From: Sphingopyxis sp. DBS4
GTDB taxonomy: Bacteria > Pseudomonadota > Alphaproteobacteria > Sphingomonadales > Sphingomonadaceae
Length of the DNA stretch: 64,000 nt
Direction of reading: 5' to 3'
Assembly: GCF_024628865.1 (NCBI RefSeq)
Contig: NZ_CP102384.1
Coordinates: 4,165,001 to 4,229,000, forward strand
Shown: positions 1-8,182 of the stretch, piece by piece
How the letters are laid out: each line of letters opens with the position of its first letter
Numbering within the stretch: position 1 is the stretch's first letter
The notes under the pieces: model-generated
What the model was told of the DNA's origin: nothing
The model's database searches: none
The model's input: the letters and a program-made list of their open reading frames with translations, nothing else
Position numbers and translations under genes: made by a program

Positions 1-1334
1 CAAAATTCGACGACCGGCTGTGACAGTAATGGCGCGATGGCGTCGCGATCATACCAGCGCTCGGGCCGATCCAGGAAATCGAGAATGCGCCGGATGGCCT
101 CGACATGGTTGCGCTTGGCTTGCGATACGGCGGTCGGGCCCACGTCCCAAGGATGGGCGAAAGGGATTGCCGGCACGGCGTCGACCGCGAGGAAAGTCGT
201 ATCGCGTTCCCAGCGACGCCTCGGTCCCTTGCGCCACGCGCGCCACGATAGCCGGGCCGCATCCCAGAGCGACGCATTGGACGCGCGGGCCACGTCGCGC
301 ATGGTTCTGAACATTCGCCCGCCCAATCCGAAGTGCGATGCCGCATCGAGGATCGGAGCGACCGTGCTGTCGAAGGCGAAGACATTGTCGCCACCGATCC
401 CGCCAAACACCGAGACCTCGCGATCGCCAACCGCAACTTCGAAGGCCCGGTCGATCCCGCCGAGGACGGCATAGGCGCCGGGCCTGAAGTGGAGATGCGC
501 TGGCGGTCTCACCAGGTCGACCGTGCGGTCGTCATGTTCGGCCTCGATCAGTTCGATCGAGCAGCGCTCCGCCACGGCGCGGGCATAGTGCCGCTCGTCG
601 CCATCGGCGTCCGGCGTCGCGAAAGTGACCGCAGCGCTATTGGCGTCAGCCGCCGATAGCGCTGCCGCAACGATCGAGGAATCAAGACCGCCCGAAAGCT
701 CGATCATGATATCCGGTCGCGCCCCGACCCAGGCGGCAACCGCCGCCTGGAGGGTGTGCTGAAGGACCGGCGCCAACTCGGCAACCGGCAACGGATCGCG
801 ATCGGCGACGAAGGGCCATGGCGACCATGTCTGCTCGACCCGGGCCGAAGCGCCATCCCAAAGCAGGCGCGATCCGGGCAGCAGCTCCGAGACGCCGACG
901 AGACCTGTCCGTTCGGTGCGAAGATTCCGGTATGCGAGCCCGTGTGCGACGAAACCCCAGTCAATCTGGATCGCACGACAAAGCCCCATTAGCAATTTCA
1001 GATGCGATGCGAGCAACACGCCGGCCTGATGCGGCACCCAATAGAGCGGCCGCCCCGTGAGCGGCGCGCGCTCGGCGCCGCTAAGTGACGCGCCCCGGTA
1101 AAAGGCGAGAAAGTCGCCCCAACCATCGCCCGGCGCGCGTAGCGGCTTCCCGGAATGCGGGAAAATGTCCCCAATTATGATCGAGCCGTCCGCAAGACGG
1201 CTTTGCTGGACGTCTTCCCCAGCCCACAGCTCGAGGCCCGGAAATGTGTCGATGCGATGCAAGCCCTCGTGGGACCCCGCGTCAGCAAGCCCGGTCGCGC
1301 CCATGCCGGCGAAGGCGAGGACGCCCTGCCTCAT
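1..1334 (-). CDS. Lasso peptide cyclase (asparagine synthase-like, C protein), partial
   Basis: Translating the minus strand from the ATG at 1334 gives an open frame that runs off the left edge, so the C-terminus is missing. The first ~200 residues look like the glutamine-amidotransferase-type half and lack an N-terminal catalytic Cys. At residues 214-220 is SGGLDSS, the PP-loop of asparagine synthetases that adenylates a carboxylate. In lasso loci this enzyme activates the Asp/Glu side chain of the core peptide and closes the macrolactam on Gly1. The start overlaps the stop of the B gene (ATGA), so the two are translationally coupled. Identification rests on the PP-loop, the ATGA coupling to a B protein and the two precursors just upstream. 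An ordinary asparagine synthetase is unlikely in this context. Confidence 0.9.
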   Translation of the reverse strand, partial: MRQGVLAFAGMGATGLADAGSHEGLHRIDTFPGLELWAGEDVQQSRLADGSIIIGDIFPHSGKPLRAPGDGWGDFLAFYRGASLSGAERAPLTGRPLYWVPHQAGVLLASHLKLLMGLCRAIQIDWGFVAHGLAYRNLRTERTGLVGVSELLPGSRLLWDGASARVEQTWSPWPFVADRDPLPVAELAPVLQHTLQAAVAAWVGARPDIMIELSGGLDSSIVAAALSAADANSAAVTFATPDADGDERHYARAVAERCSIELIEAEHDDRTVDLVRPPAHLHFRPGAYAVLGGIDRAFEVAVGDREVSVFGGIGGDNVFAFDSTVAPILDAASHFGLGGRMFRTMRDVARASNASLWDAARLSWRAWRKGPRRRWERDTTFLAVDAVPAIPFAHPWDVGPTAVSQAKRNHVEAIRRILDFLDRPERWYDRDAIAPLLSQPVVEF

Positions 1335-1984
1335 CCGACTGTCAGGATCGGTGTGAAGTTGCGCGCTTCAGCCGCTGTGCCGGTGAGGACCGTATCGGAA
1401 GACTGCAACCAGCTATGGGCTGCGAAGGGATTTGTGCGAACACCGAAAACGAGGGTGGCCGCCAATCCGCGCCCCAGCAGGATCCGGTCCAGCGCCAGAG
1501 CGTCGACCAGGCAGCGAGGCGAGATCGGGACGATCCAGCGGCTCGCCGCATAGCGTGCGGCAACCGCTACAATTTCCCCTTCTCGTTTCGCGCCTCCGAT
1601 GCGCTGCTTGGCCACGGCAAGACTGGCGACCGTGGCGCCGATCCTGTTGGGGCGCATCGCGCGGCGTGCCCAATAGAGGCTGCGCGCAGCTGTGACGCCT
1701 CCGGCCATGCTGAAGCCATCGTCACGCGCCGACAAATCGCTCGTCGGAATTGCGACGCTCGCGGGGTCGAGACCCCCTCGGCCGTCCGAGTGCGCGAGAA
1801 GACCTGTGCGCACCAAACCGGTCATTGCATCGCTGTCGTTGAACGCGCCCGACCGCAGGCGCTCGAATGCTGCACGATCGTCGCCGCGCAACGCGAAATA
1901 GCGGTCGCGTGCGAGATCGAGGAAGACGAGCTCGCCGCCCACCTCGCAATAGCCTATTCCCGGCGCCAGCATCCAGCTCATCAT
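1331..1984 (-). CDS. Lasso peptide biosynthesis B protein (fused leader-binding and transglutaminase-like protease)
   Basis: 217 residues, close to the length of McjB-type proteins of proteobacteria, in which the PqqD-like leader-binding part (B1, here ~1-85) and the cysteine protease part (B2, here ~100-217) are fused. The B2 half shows the expected Cys (C158, in PRCLVDALAL) and His (H190, in AAHSWLQ), 32 residues apart. The acidic third member of the triad cannot be placed with certainty. The protein should bind the precursor leader and cut it off so that the cyclase can act on the new N-terminal Gly. It lies between the two precursor genes and the cyclase, with only ~50 bp to the upstream precursor, so one transcript A-A-B-C is likely. 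Confidence 0.9.
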   Translation of the reverse strand: MMSWMLAPGIGYCEVGGELVFLDLARDRYFALRGDDRAAFERLRSGAFNDSDAMTGLVRTGLLAHSDGRGGLDPASVAIPTSDLSARDDGFSMAGGVTAARSLYWARRAMRPNRIGATVASLAVAKQRIGGAKREGEIVAVAARYAASRWIVPISPRCLVDALALDRILLGRGLAATLVFGVRTNPFAAHSWLQSSDTVLTGTAAEARNFTPILTVG

Positions 1985-2032
1985 AGTTCCCGGATGCGGG
2001 AGCCACGCGAAGCGCGACTCCCGCGCGCCGGC

Positions 2033-2155
2033 TCAGTCCTGGGCGAGACCGGGGACGTGGACACGTCCGCCGACTTCGAAGGCCATGCCCCAGTCGCCGG
2101 CAGTGTCGTCCGTGACGCTGCCGAGTTCGACGAGATTTTCGGTTTCGCGTTCCAT
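2033..2155 (-). CDS. Lasso peptide precursor 2
   Basis: A 40-residue peptide read from the ATG at 2155. Its start is MERETENLVELGSV and the leader ends ..DDTA. The Thr two residues before the core is the hallmark of lasso leaders. The predicted core starts with Gly and begins GDWGMAFE, so Glu8 is the only acidic residue at positions 7-9 and predicts an 8-residue Gly1-Glu8 ring. The remaining tail of 13 residues ends ..PGLAQD. A purine-rich ribosome binding site (AAAGGGAGC) precedes the start. It is clearly a paralogue of the precursor just upstream: leader, the FE-x-GG stretch after the ring and the P-G-L-x-Q-acid end match, but the ring residues differ, so a different product is expected. 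Confidence 0.88.
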   Translation of the reverse strand: MERETENLVELGSVTDDTAGDWGMAFEVGGRVHVPGLAQD

Positions 2156-2232
2156 GATCGCTCCCTTTCGTTCGGAGTGACGAGTGGAGGAGATGCCGGG
2201 AGCCGGCGTGAGGCGGCCCCCGGCTCCGCCGA

Positions 2233-2352
2233 TTATTCCTGGCTCAGGCCGGGAATATTCTGCAGGCCGCCCGTTTCGAAGGGCAGGCCCTTCTGGCCGG
2301 CGGTGTCGGCGCTGACGCTGCCGAGCTCGACGAGGTCATTGGTGCGTTCCAT
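2233..2352 (-). CDS. Lasso peptide precursor 1
   Basis: A 39-residue peptide read from the ATG at 2352, beginning MERTNDLVELGSV, with a leader that ends ..ADTA (Thr at position -2). The predicted core begins GQKGLPFE, giving a Gly1-Glu8 eight-residue ring, and its 13-residue tail ends ..PGLSQE. The AAAAGGATGCG sequence before the ATG is a good ribosome binding site. This is the promoter-proximal gene of the A1-A2-B-C operon. Length, Thr(-2), Gly1 and an acidic residue at core position 8 are all as expected for lasso precursors. The mature mass and any further processing cannot be read from DNA. Confidence 0.88.
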   Translation of the reverse strand: MERTNDLVELGSVSADTAGQKGLPFETGGLQNIPGLSQE

Positions 2353-2450
2353 TTTCGCATCCTTTTCAGATTGCCGCGGAATTGCGGCACCTTCAAAGCT
2401 ACGACCGGCGCATCAGATAGGAATTTTATACGACTCATATCGTCCGAATA
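2353..2450 (-). promoter_or_regulatory. Lasso operon promoter region with a 14-bp shared motif
   Basis: This 98-bp gap between the GntR gene and precursor 1 must hold the lasso promoter if the operon has its own. On the minus strand it carries ATATTCGGACGATA at 2451-2438 (overlapping the GntR stop), an AT-rich stretch GTATAAAAT about 20 bp further on, and an inverted repeat TGCCGCaattccGCGGCA close to the start. The 14-mer occurs again at 5605-5618 upstream of luxR. No canonical -35/-10 pair is obvious. The regulatory role is inferred. Confidence 0.45.
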
Positions 2451-3074
2451 TTATCTGAGCGGCTCGGAGCGCGGTCGAATCTCGGCGGCAACCCGGCCGG
2501 CAAAGGCGGCTCGACGACGATGGAAACGTGTGATTTTGCTGCGTAAAGCGCTCCACCGCCCGAAGCGATAGTCGTCGGCCATCGCCGCCAAGGCAGGGAA
2601 TGCGGCCTCATCGACGCGAGCCTCCGCCGCGCGAATTGTCATGCATCGTTCCACACTATTGACGATCGCATCGCATAATTCGCGGTTGGCACTACCGATC
2701 GCGATAGTCCGGAACAGGCTATCGATCGCATCCGGATAGCCATCATGATTCGCAAGCTCGATCAGGCCACCGGGAAGTTCGGGCCGCGGCGTGCGCCCTT
2801 TCAGCGCCAAGGCGAGCAGCGCGCCGGTCCAGCCGTAAAGATGATAGAGATCAGCCTCAGCAAGAAGCGGTTGGCGAAACCCTTCCTGGTGCCAGCTCTC
2901 GACGATCCGCTCCCCCGAGAGGCGATAAAGGGCGTCGCGAACCGGTGTCGCGCTCGCAGCGAGCGATTTTGCGAGCTGCGCCGGATCGAGGCGGGTGCCA
3001 GGGGCGTAAGCCCCCGACAGGATGCGCGCCTTCAGGTCCAGATAGACCCGCTCCATCGTCGCTCCCGGGCTCAT
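2451..3074 (-). CDS. GntR-family transcriptional regulator
   Basis: 207 residues from the ATG at 3074, whose first bases overlap the stop of the PhyH gene (ATGA). The N-terminus (~7-75) is a GntR winged helix: the run MERVYLDLKARILSGAYAPG followed by LDPAQLAKSLAASATPVRDALYRLSGERIV matches the typical 'G..L.-..LA..L..S..PVR.AL..L..EG.V' pattern. The remaining ~130 residues are mostly helical and probably form a short effector-binding domain; I cannot say whether it is FCD. It is the last gene of luxI-phyH-gntR and sits 98 bp before the lasso precursors, so it is the obvious candidate to control them, linking quorum sensing to lasso production. The ligand is unknown. Confidence 0.8.
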   Translation of the reverse strand: MSPGATMERVYLDLKARILSGAYAPGTRLDPAQLAKSLAASATPVRDALYRLSGERIVESWHQEGFRQPLLAEADLYHLYGWTGALLALALKGRTPRPELPGGLIELANHDGYPDAIDSLFRTIAIGSANRELCDAIVNSVERCMTIRAAEARVDEAAFPALAAMADDYRFGRWSALRSKITRFHRRRAAFAGRVAAEIRPRSEPLR

Positions 3075-3979
3075 GCCGCGAGCGCCCCCTCGCCGCTTCG
3101 TCGCTGGCCGGCCACATGGTCTGCAAGCAGCGTCGCCTGATCGGGCCGCAACGCGTCGATCGCTGCCAGAGGTTCCTCGGGATAGCCGCCGAACAACACC
3201 GACGGGCATTGGCCCTCGAAATTGCCGAGATTGGGACGGTGCTGGGCATAACCAGCGAGCGCCGCTAGGTCCGGCGGGAAGTCCTTTGCGATCTCGGGGG
3301 GATAGGCGAGCCACTGGTTTTCATAGGGTTTGAGCCAGCCGAGGCAGTAGCTGACGATGATCCCGCGGCGGACTTCCGCGCTCCGGTTCTGGCCAGCCCC
3401 GTGCAGAGTGGACCCGAGAAACACGATCGCGTCGCCGGGCTCGGCTGCCGTGACGATCGGCGCTTCCTTCGGCTCCTCGACGAAAGCTTCGACCCCGTGG
3501 CTATGCGGCCAGATCAGCGTTGCGCCATTCGCCTCGGTAAAGGACGTGAGGGGCCACATCACGTTGACGAGATATTCGACCTCGCCGAGCGCGCCCTGCC
3601 ACATATCTTGATCCCGGTGGGGGAATTGCGCGAGCGCGCCGGGGTGCAGCTCGATTGCCTGGGCGAGATTGAGCTGAATCCGCTCGCACCAATTGCCAAG
3701 TGCCAGTTCGGCAAGGTCGAGAATCGCGCTGTTCATGACGAGATCGGCCATGTGCGCCGACCGGATAAGCAGCCGCCCGAAACGCTTCGTCCGCTCGCCG
3801 TAGAAGCCCCCTTCGCAAAAGGGGGTCGCGGCATAGCGCGGCGCAAGATCCTCGGTGACACGCGCGACGAGTGACGCGGGCGCTGCGCCCCTGAGGATCG
3901 TGAAGCCCCGATCCATGAGTTCGCAGCCGGCGGCGGAGCGGGGGGCGGCCGCATCAAGCGCGGCGGGATTGATCATCAT
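3071..3979 (-). CDS. Phytanoyl-CoA dioxygenase (PhyH) family protein
   Basis: 302 residues from the first of two ATGs (3979), preceded by a strong AGGAGG. The PhyH fold is supported by FPHRDQDMW, where HRD fits the His-x-Asp iron-ligand motif, by SFTEANGATLIWPHSHG, and by a second metal His in STLHGAGQNRSAEVRRGI with the Arg that would bind 2-oxoglutarate. It is therefore a likely Fe(II)/2-oxoglutarate oxygenase. It begins ~10 bp after luxI and overlaps the GntR gene, so it belongs to the quorum-sensing operon. A PhyH gene beside luxI is, to my knowledge, a recurring arrangement in sphingomonads. Its substrate is unknown; modification of the lasso peptide or of the acyl-homoserine lactone is possible but unproven. 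Confidence 0.85.
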   Translation of the reverse strand: MMINPAALDAAAPRSAAGCELMDRGFTILRGAAPASLVARVTEDLAPRYAATPFCEGGFYGERTKRFGRLLIRSAHMADLVMNSAILDLAELALGNWCERIQLNLAQAIELHPGALAQFPHRDQDMWQGALGEVEYLVNVMWPLTSFTEANGATLIWPHSHGVEAFVEEPKEAPIVTAAEPGDAIVFLGSTLHGAGQNRSAEVRRGIIVSYCLGWLKPYENQWLAYPPEIAKDFPPDLAALAGYAQHRPNLGNFEGQCPSVLFGGYPEEPLAAIDALRPDQATLLADHVAGQRRSGEGALAA

Positions 3980-3989
3980 CACCCCCTCC

Positions 3990-4604
3990 TCAGGCTGCAC
4001 AGGCGGACGAGGCCGCGGCTGCGTTGCTGACGATGCCCGCGCCGGCGAGCTTTGCGACAGTCGAAGCGTCGATGTCGATCCGAAGACCGACGAGCGCCTG
4101 TCCGCGACACAGGACCGGCTCACCGAGCGAACGGCAATCCCAGCCGAAGGTCTGGATTTGCCGGAACCAGGGAAGCTCGGCGACGCCCGTGTATGTGCGG
4201 ATTTCGTTCGCCAAGGCAAATTCGGCGAGCCCGACGAGCAGCGCATCTCGCGCGATGCGCCGCTGCCGCGCCCCGATACCGGGCGCCAGGCAGAAGCGAG
4301 TGATTTCGAGAACGTCGGGCCCCTGCGGCACGTCACCGGCCACCAATCCCGGGAAGAGGCTGTCGAGGAGAGCCGGACGCGTGGTGAGGAGCAGCCGCGC
4401 CGACGCGAGATGCTCGCCGTCCGTATCGGTCACGATCAGATAGGTCGCATCGGCATCGTCGAACTGGTCGAGTTCGAAGCGATCGGCGAGTGCTGGGATG
4501 TCCCATTTGAGAAGATCGATGAAGACGCGCTTGCGCGCCTCGAACATCGAGCGGAGCGCCTTATGCTCGAGCGCCCGGTTGGTGGAATCGACAAGTAGCA
4601 ACAT
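3990..4604 (-). CDS. Acyl-homoserine-lactone synthase (LuxI type)
   Basis: 204 residues from the ATG at 4604, chosen because ACGGAGG lies 7 bp upstream; longer starts would extend into sequence without this site. It shows the LuxI signature residues: ARKRVF (~23-28), W34 in LLKWDIP, the acidic ELDQFDD (~44-50), ASARLL with the conserved Arg (~68-72) and LEITRFCL (~100). It should make an N-acyl-homoserine lactone from S-adenosylmethionine and an acyl carrier. luxR lies 90 bp upstream in the same direction and a PhyH-type oxygenase follows 10 bp downstream. No clear lux box could be seen in the luxR-luxI gap. Confidence 0.92.
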   Translation of the reverse strand: MLLLVDSTNRALEHKALRSMFEARKRVFIDLLKWDIPALADRFELDQFDDADATYLIVTDTDGEHLASARLLLTTRPALLDSLFPGLVAGDVPQGPDVLEITRFCLAPGIGARQRRIARDALLVGLAEFALANEIRTYTGVAELPWFRQIQTFGWDCRSLGEPVLCRGQALVGLRIDIDASTVAKLAGAGIVSNAAAASSACAA

Positions 4605-4694
4605 GGAAATGCCTCCGTTTGAAAAGAGGCGTTCCAATTGAAGGGCTTTTTGCGCCCGCACCATAGCACGATAGGGGGGTGTCGCCGATTTTTC

Positions 4695-5429
4695 TCACCG
4701 CTTGGCAATGTCCTCGAAGCTGATGTCGCCATCGTAAAGCGCACGCACAGTCAATGTGATGCCGCCGTTCGCCTCGTAGCGCTGCCGCGCATTGCGCAGA
4801 TGCTCGCGCACCGTGTCTGGACTGAGACCAAGCCTCAGCCCGATTCTCCGAATGGACTCGCCCTTTGCCGACCAGATCAGCACCTCGCGCTGCCGGCGAG
4901 TTAGCCGAGGTCCGACGTGCGCGAGATCGGGATCGGCGATCAGGCGCGCTGCGTCGAACGCCGCTCCACCGATCATCCGCGCGAATTGCAGTGCGTCGGC
5001 GTTGGCTATGGCTCCCGGCTTCCAAGCGAAGGAAACGGAACCATGGGCATGACCGGGAAGATGCGCGGGCACGGTGAGGCCGTCGCCGATACCGTGCCGA
5101 CGTGCCGCGGCGAGGATTACTTCGTCTTCGGGTCGCTCGGCTTTCATATTGTGCCAAAGGAATCCCGCCATGCTGCGCTGGCTTTCTCGGTGGACGGGAT
5201 CGGTGACGCCGAGCCGTTGCTCGTCGAACCAATGCGCCCATTCCTCCGGATAGTTGTGGACTCGGACGCCGCGCTCCGGCGCCGCGAGAAAGTCGATATG
5301 ATGGCTGAGCGCGAACCAGGAGCAGCCCATGGCGTTGCAGGCTTCGCGCAGCAGGTCAGCGAGACCTGCCTTGTCCGTCACGCGAGAGACGTCGAGCGCA
5401 AAAGCGTGCGCTGCGTCGATCGTTGGCAT
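4695..5429 (-). CDS. LuxR-family quorum-sensing regulator
   Basis: 244 residues. The N-terminal ~165 residues fit the autoinducer-binding domain (WFALSHHIDF, YPEEWAHWFDEQRLGVTDPVHRESQ, W/D residues as in TraR/LasR). The C-terminal ~65 residues are a LuxR helix-turn-helix: LTRRQREVLIWSAKGESIRRIGLRLGLSPDTVREHLRNARQ. It is transcribed just before luxI in the same direction and is the likely receptor for the LuxI product. A stretch of ~270 bp upstream holds a 14-bp motif also present before the lasso operon. Confidence 0.92.
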   Translation of the reverse strand: MPTIDAAHAFALDVSRVTDKAGLADLLREACNAMGCSWFALSHHIDFLAAPERGVRVHNYPEEWAHWFDEQRLGVTDPVHRESQRSMAGFLWHNMKAERPEDEVILAAARRHGIGDGLTVPAHLPGHAHGSVSFAWKPGAIANADALQFARMIGGAAFDAARLIADPDLAHVGPRLTRRQREVLIWSAKGESIRRIGLRLGLSPDTVREHLRNARQRYEANGGITLTVRALYDGDISFEDIAKR

Positions 5430-5604
5430 TGCGACCTATGGCGCGCCGACCGTCGTTTCCGACCGGTGCGGTCTGCTCGCCCCTCGTCAGTGCCGGCAGC
5501 CATACCCTCTTACAAGGTTGACCTACCGACGACGGCCGATCGCCGCTGGTCAAGGCGATCCTGGGAGAATCTGAAAATGCGGGCCAGCCCCATATATTTC
5601 AAAT

Positions 5605-5618
5605 ATATTCGGACGATA
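5605..5618 (+). promoter_or_regulatory. 14-bp motif shared with the lasso promoter
   Basis: ATATTCGGACGATA lies about 176 bp upstream of the luxR start, in the 271-bp gap 5430-5700. An exact copy on the other strand is at 2438-2451 before the lasso precursors. The centre TCG-GA-CGA is a short imperfect dyad. A shared operator is inferred; nothing else was recognised in this gap. Confidence 0.35.
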
Positions 5619-5700
5619 GAACCAGATTGAGGGCAATTCTGCCCCTGCGGACTCGGTTCAGCCTAGCAATCGCGTTGTCATCCCCGCTCGCGCTTCAATT

Positions 5701-8004
5701 TCATTCCCCTTGGGGTGCTGCGTCAACCGGCAGAAGGCGGGGCTCAATGAAGATATCATGCGTGTTGTCAGCCATCTCCTGGAAAGTCACGGCATGCATC
5801 GTGATGTCGAATATCTTCTCGGTTCGCTCATAAATATACCAAGGCTCAAGCTCGCGCGTTGTTAGCATGATAGCGCGCCTGCGGTCGTCGTCGTTTAACG
5901 CGCGGATGTGTCGGATTTCGTCGGCGCCGAATTCCGCCAGCTTAGCGAAGACGATATATACGTCGTATGTTTCTGCCGGAAAGGCGTCGGCGACGCGCCG
6001 TAGGTTGGCAACATCCTGTTCGCTAATTGGCCCCCTGGTCTTGCATTCACCAATGAGTATTTGAATCCGCTCGCCTCTCTCATTCGGGGCCAAGAGGATG
6101 AAGTCGCTCTCGCAATCGGCGATGTTGGCTCCATCGGAGCGCAACGTCATTGCCATCGTGGCTATGTGGGGCCTGAGATCATGCATGTTCGTCAACTGCT
6201 GGAGCGTCAGCGTAACCGGGATAGCCCCTTCTTGGTTATCGCGGCGCCCAAATAGACCAGAGCGCCGGAACGCCCAGTCCCGATCTCGGAGTTGCGGCCC
6301 CAAATTAAAAACTTGGCCACAATATTCGCACTCGTTGCGTGTCCGAACATCATCGACCGAGCGCCAGAAGTCGAGCTTGCAGCTCGGGCATTCGAGTTTG
6401 AGACCGGGACGAAAAATCTCGTTTGTCAGCAAATGGGCAAAGATCGCATCATTGGTCAGCGCCTCACGCGGGGCGCGCTGCTCGATGTAGAGGTCTTGAT
6501 AGTTGGCAAGGGCATGTGGTTTGCCTTCCGCAAAGATCAGCCGCTTTGCTTCGCTTCGAGTAAAACTCTGATCCGGGGCGTAGCGCTCAATCAGATCGCG
6601 CACGCCGCCGATCCGAAATACCCGGCATTTGTCGATGCCGCCCATTTGGCGAACCAGTCGACTGCCGAGGAGACCGGCAGCGCTGGGTTTCGCCACTATG
6701 CCGACGGAACGGAATATCGCTTCTACCAGGTCGGTAGAGCTTATCGCGCGAAGCGTGAGATGCTTCGTTCCCGCATCCGAAATCAGACCAAGCGAACCAG
6801 GTTCTGCGCGAGCGTAGTTCCATCGCCAATGCGCATTACGGCCGTAAAACTCGTTCAGTGCGGGAAGATATGGGAGATTGAGCGTATACCGCTCATCATA
6901 AGAAAGGCCGATCCCGGGATCGACCGAGATGACGAATTTCTGACCATGATAGGGTTCAGCGCCGGCAAGTGGATTGTCGGGTACCGGGATCGTGATAGCC
7001 GGGGGCTCGATTGTCTTGTCGACGGAGGCCAGGGTCGTGGCCTCCCCAAACATCATATAGGGCGCACGAACATTTAGCCCATTCCAAAGCTCGGGCCGAA
7101 CGGTGCAGTCGGTAATCCCTTCGCCGAAAATTGCTGGGTCCCCAATTTCGACTTCTTCACGATGCCAAATTGCAGGGCGGACATGCGGTCGATGGGGATT
7201 CTGGAATTCTGGAAGCCGCGCAATCCAATCATTTTTCCATTGCTCGAGCCGCTCAGCATGGGCCGGATCGAAGAAAATGAGCGGGATGTCTGTTGCTCTC
7301 AGATTCCAGAACTCGACGAGATCTTCGAATTGAGCTGCACTACCGACGTAAAAGCCGGGATAGGTCCAATTGTTGCTCACTACATAATGCCGTCTGATGT
7401 CAATCCGACTGAAGGCGGACAATGACATCATCGATGCGGGCGGGAGCGAAGGTGGAACTCCTCCACCAATCGTGACCTGCTCGGCGCGCAGGTGAAGCTG
7501 CATCAAGCCAGGATAGTCTTCGGCCATTTCGTCCGCTGGAGGTAGGCCACCGAGATTTGTTAGAAAAAGGTCCGCGAGCGGATCGTCTTCTGCCCATCGA
7601 TGTAGGCGAATGGATGGATCGGCCTGCGGGTTGTTGCGATATGTGTCCTTATACAGCCTGCCGATTGGGTGCAGGAGGTCCGCGACAGTCGAAGCCTTGC
7701 CCATGTGGCCGCGTTCGATCACCAAGCGGCCGTGGAGTTCGAAATTCGGAATCTGCCTTTGCGTATCGATAAATGCCCTAACCGCGGGCGATTCCGTCGC
7801 CGCGTAAAGGGTATCAACGCGGAAAAGGCGAATTAATCGCGCGGCATGCTCCGCATCGCCGATGGGGATAATCGGGTTAAAGCGACCGCCCCACAGTGTG
7901 AAATTCCAGCGAACCGCCTTCCGTAATCCTTCCAGGTCACCAGGTTCGACGCACCAACCAATTCTTACTGGACGATATCGGAGGTTAAAGGAGGTTGTGC
8001 TCAT
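5701..8004 (-). CDS. Unknown large protein with zinc ribbon and PD-(D/E)XK-like C-terminus
   Basis: 767 residues from MSTTSFNLRYRP (ATG at 8004); the frame is open ~50 residues further upstream but that part looks non-coding. I do not recognise the first ~560 residues, which are rich in Trp and aromatic residues. Around residue 580 is a pair CPSC...CEYC, about 20 residues apart, which fits a zinc ribbon. Then comes an Asp (ESDFILLAP) followed by QILIGECKTRGPISEQDV, which has the D-(x)n-E-x-K arrangement of PD-(D/E)XK nucleases (Mrr/restriction type). The gene stands alone between the quorum-sensing genes and mobile-element genes and looks visibly less GC-rich than both, which suggests transfer. 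A DNA-targeting defence protein is a reasonable guess but not shown. Confidence 0.6.
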   Translation of the reverse strand: MSTTSFNLRYRPVRIGWCVEPGDLEGLRKAVRWNFTLWGGRFNPIIPIGDAEHAARLIRLFRVDTLYAATESPAVRAFIDTQRQIPNFELHGRLVIERGHMGKASTVADLLHPIGRLYKDTYRNNPQADPSIRLHRWAEDDPLADLFLTNLGGLPPADEMAEDYPGLMQLHLRAEQVTIGGGVPPSLPPASMMSLSAFSRIDIRRHYVVSNNWTYPGFYVGSAAQFEDLVEFWNLRATDIPLIFFDPAHAERLEQWKNDWIARLPEFQNPHRPHVRPAIWHREEVEIGDPAIFGEGITDCTVRPELWNGLNVRAPYMMFGEATTLASVDKTIEPPAITIPVPDNPLAGAEPYHGQKFVISVDPGIGLSYDERYTLNLPYLPALNEFYGRNAHWRWNYARAEPGSLGLISDAGTKHLTLRAISSTDLVEAIFRSVGIVAKPSAAGLLGSRLVRQMGGIDKCRVFRIGGVRDLIERYAPDQSFTRSEAKRLIFAEGKPHALANYQDLYIEQRAPREALTNDAIFAHLLTNEIFRPGLKLECPSCKLDFWRSVDDVRTRNECEYCGQVFNLGPQLRDRDWAFRRSGLFGRRDNQEGAIPVTLTLQQLTNMHDLRPHIATMAMTLRSDGANIADCESDFILLAPNERGERIQILIGECKTRGPISEQDVANLRRVADAFPAETYDVYIVFAKLAEFGADEIRHIRALNDDDRRRAIMLTTRELEPWYIYERTEKIFDITMHAVTFQEMADNTHDIFIEPRLLPVDAAPQGE

Positions 8005-8182
8005 GGCCTTGCCCCTTGGATGACCTTCGGGGCGCAGGAAAAGCAAGCCAACCAACGGGGCAGAAGTCTCAACGAGCAATCTTTCAGATCCATCGGCCCT
8101 GCGTATCCGCTGCCTATCATTCTGCCAATCGACTGATTGATCCAGAGCGACCAACGAACCGGTCAGCGATTATCGCCGTTTG

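Noticed and set aside
4605..4694. lux box between luxR and luxI
   Set aside because: The candidate around CACCCCCCTATCGTGCTATGGTG pairs only in its outermost four bases.
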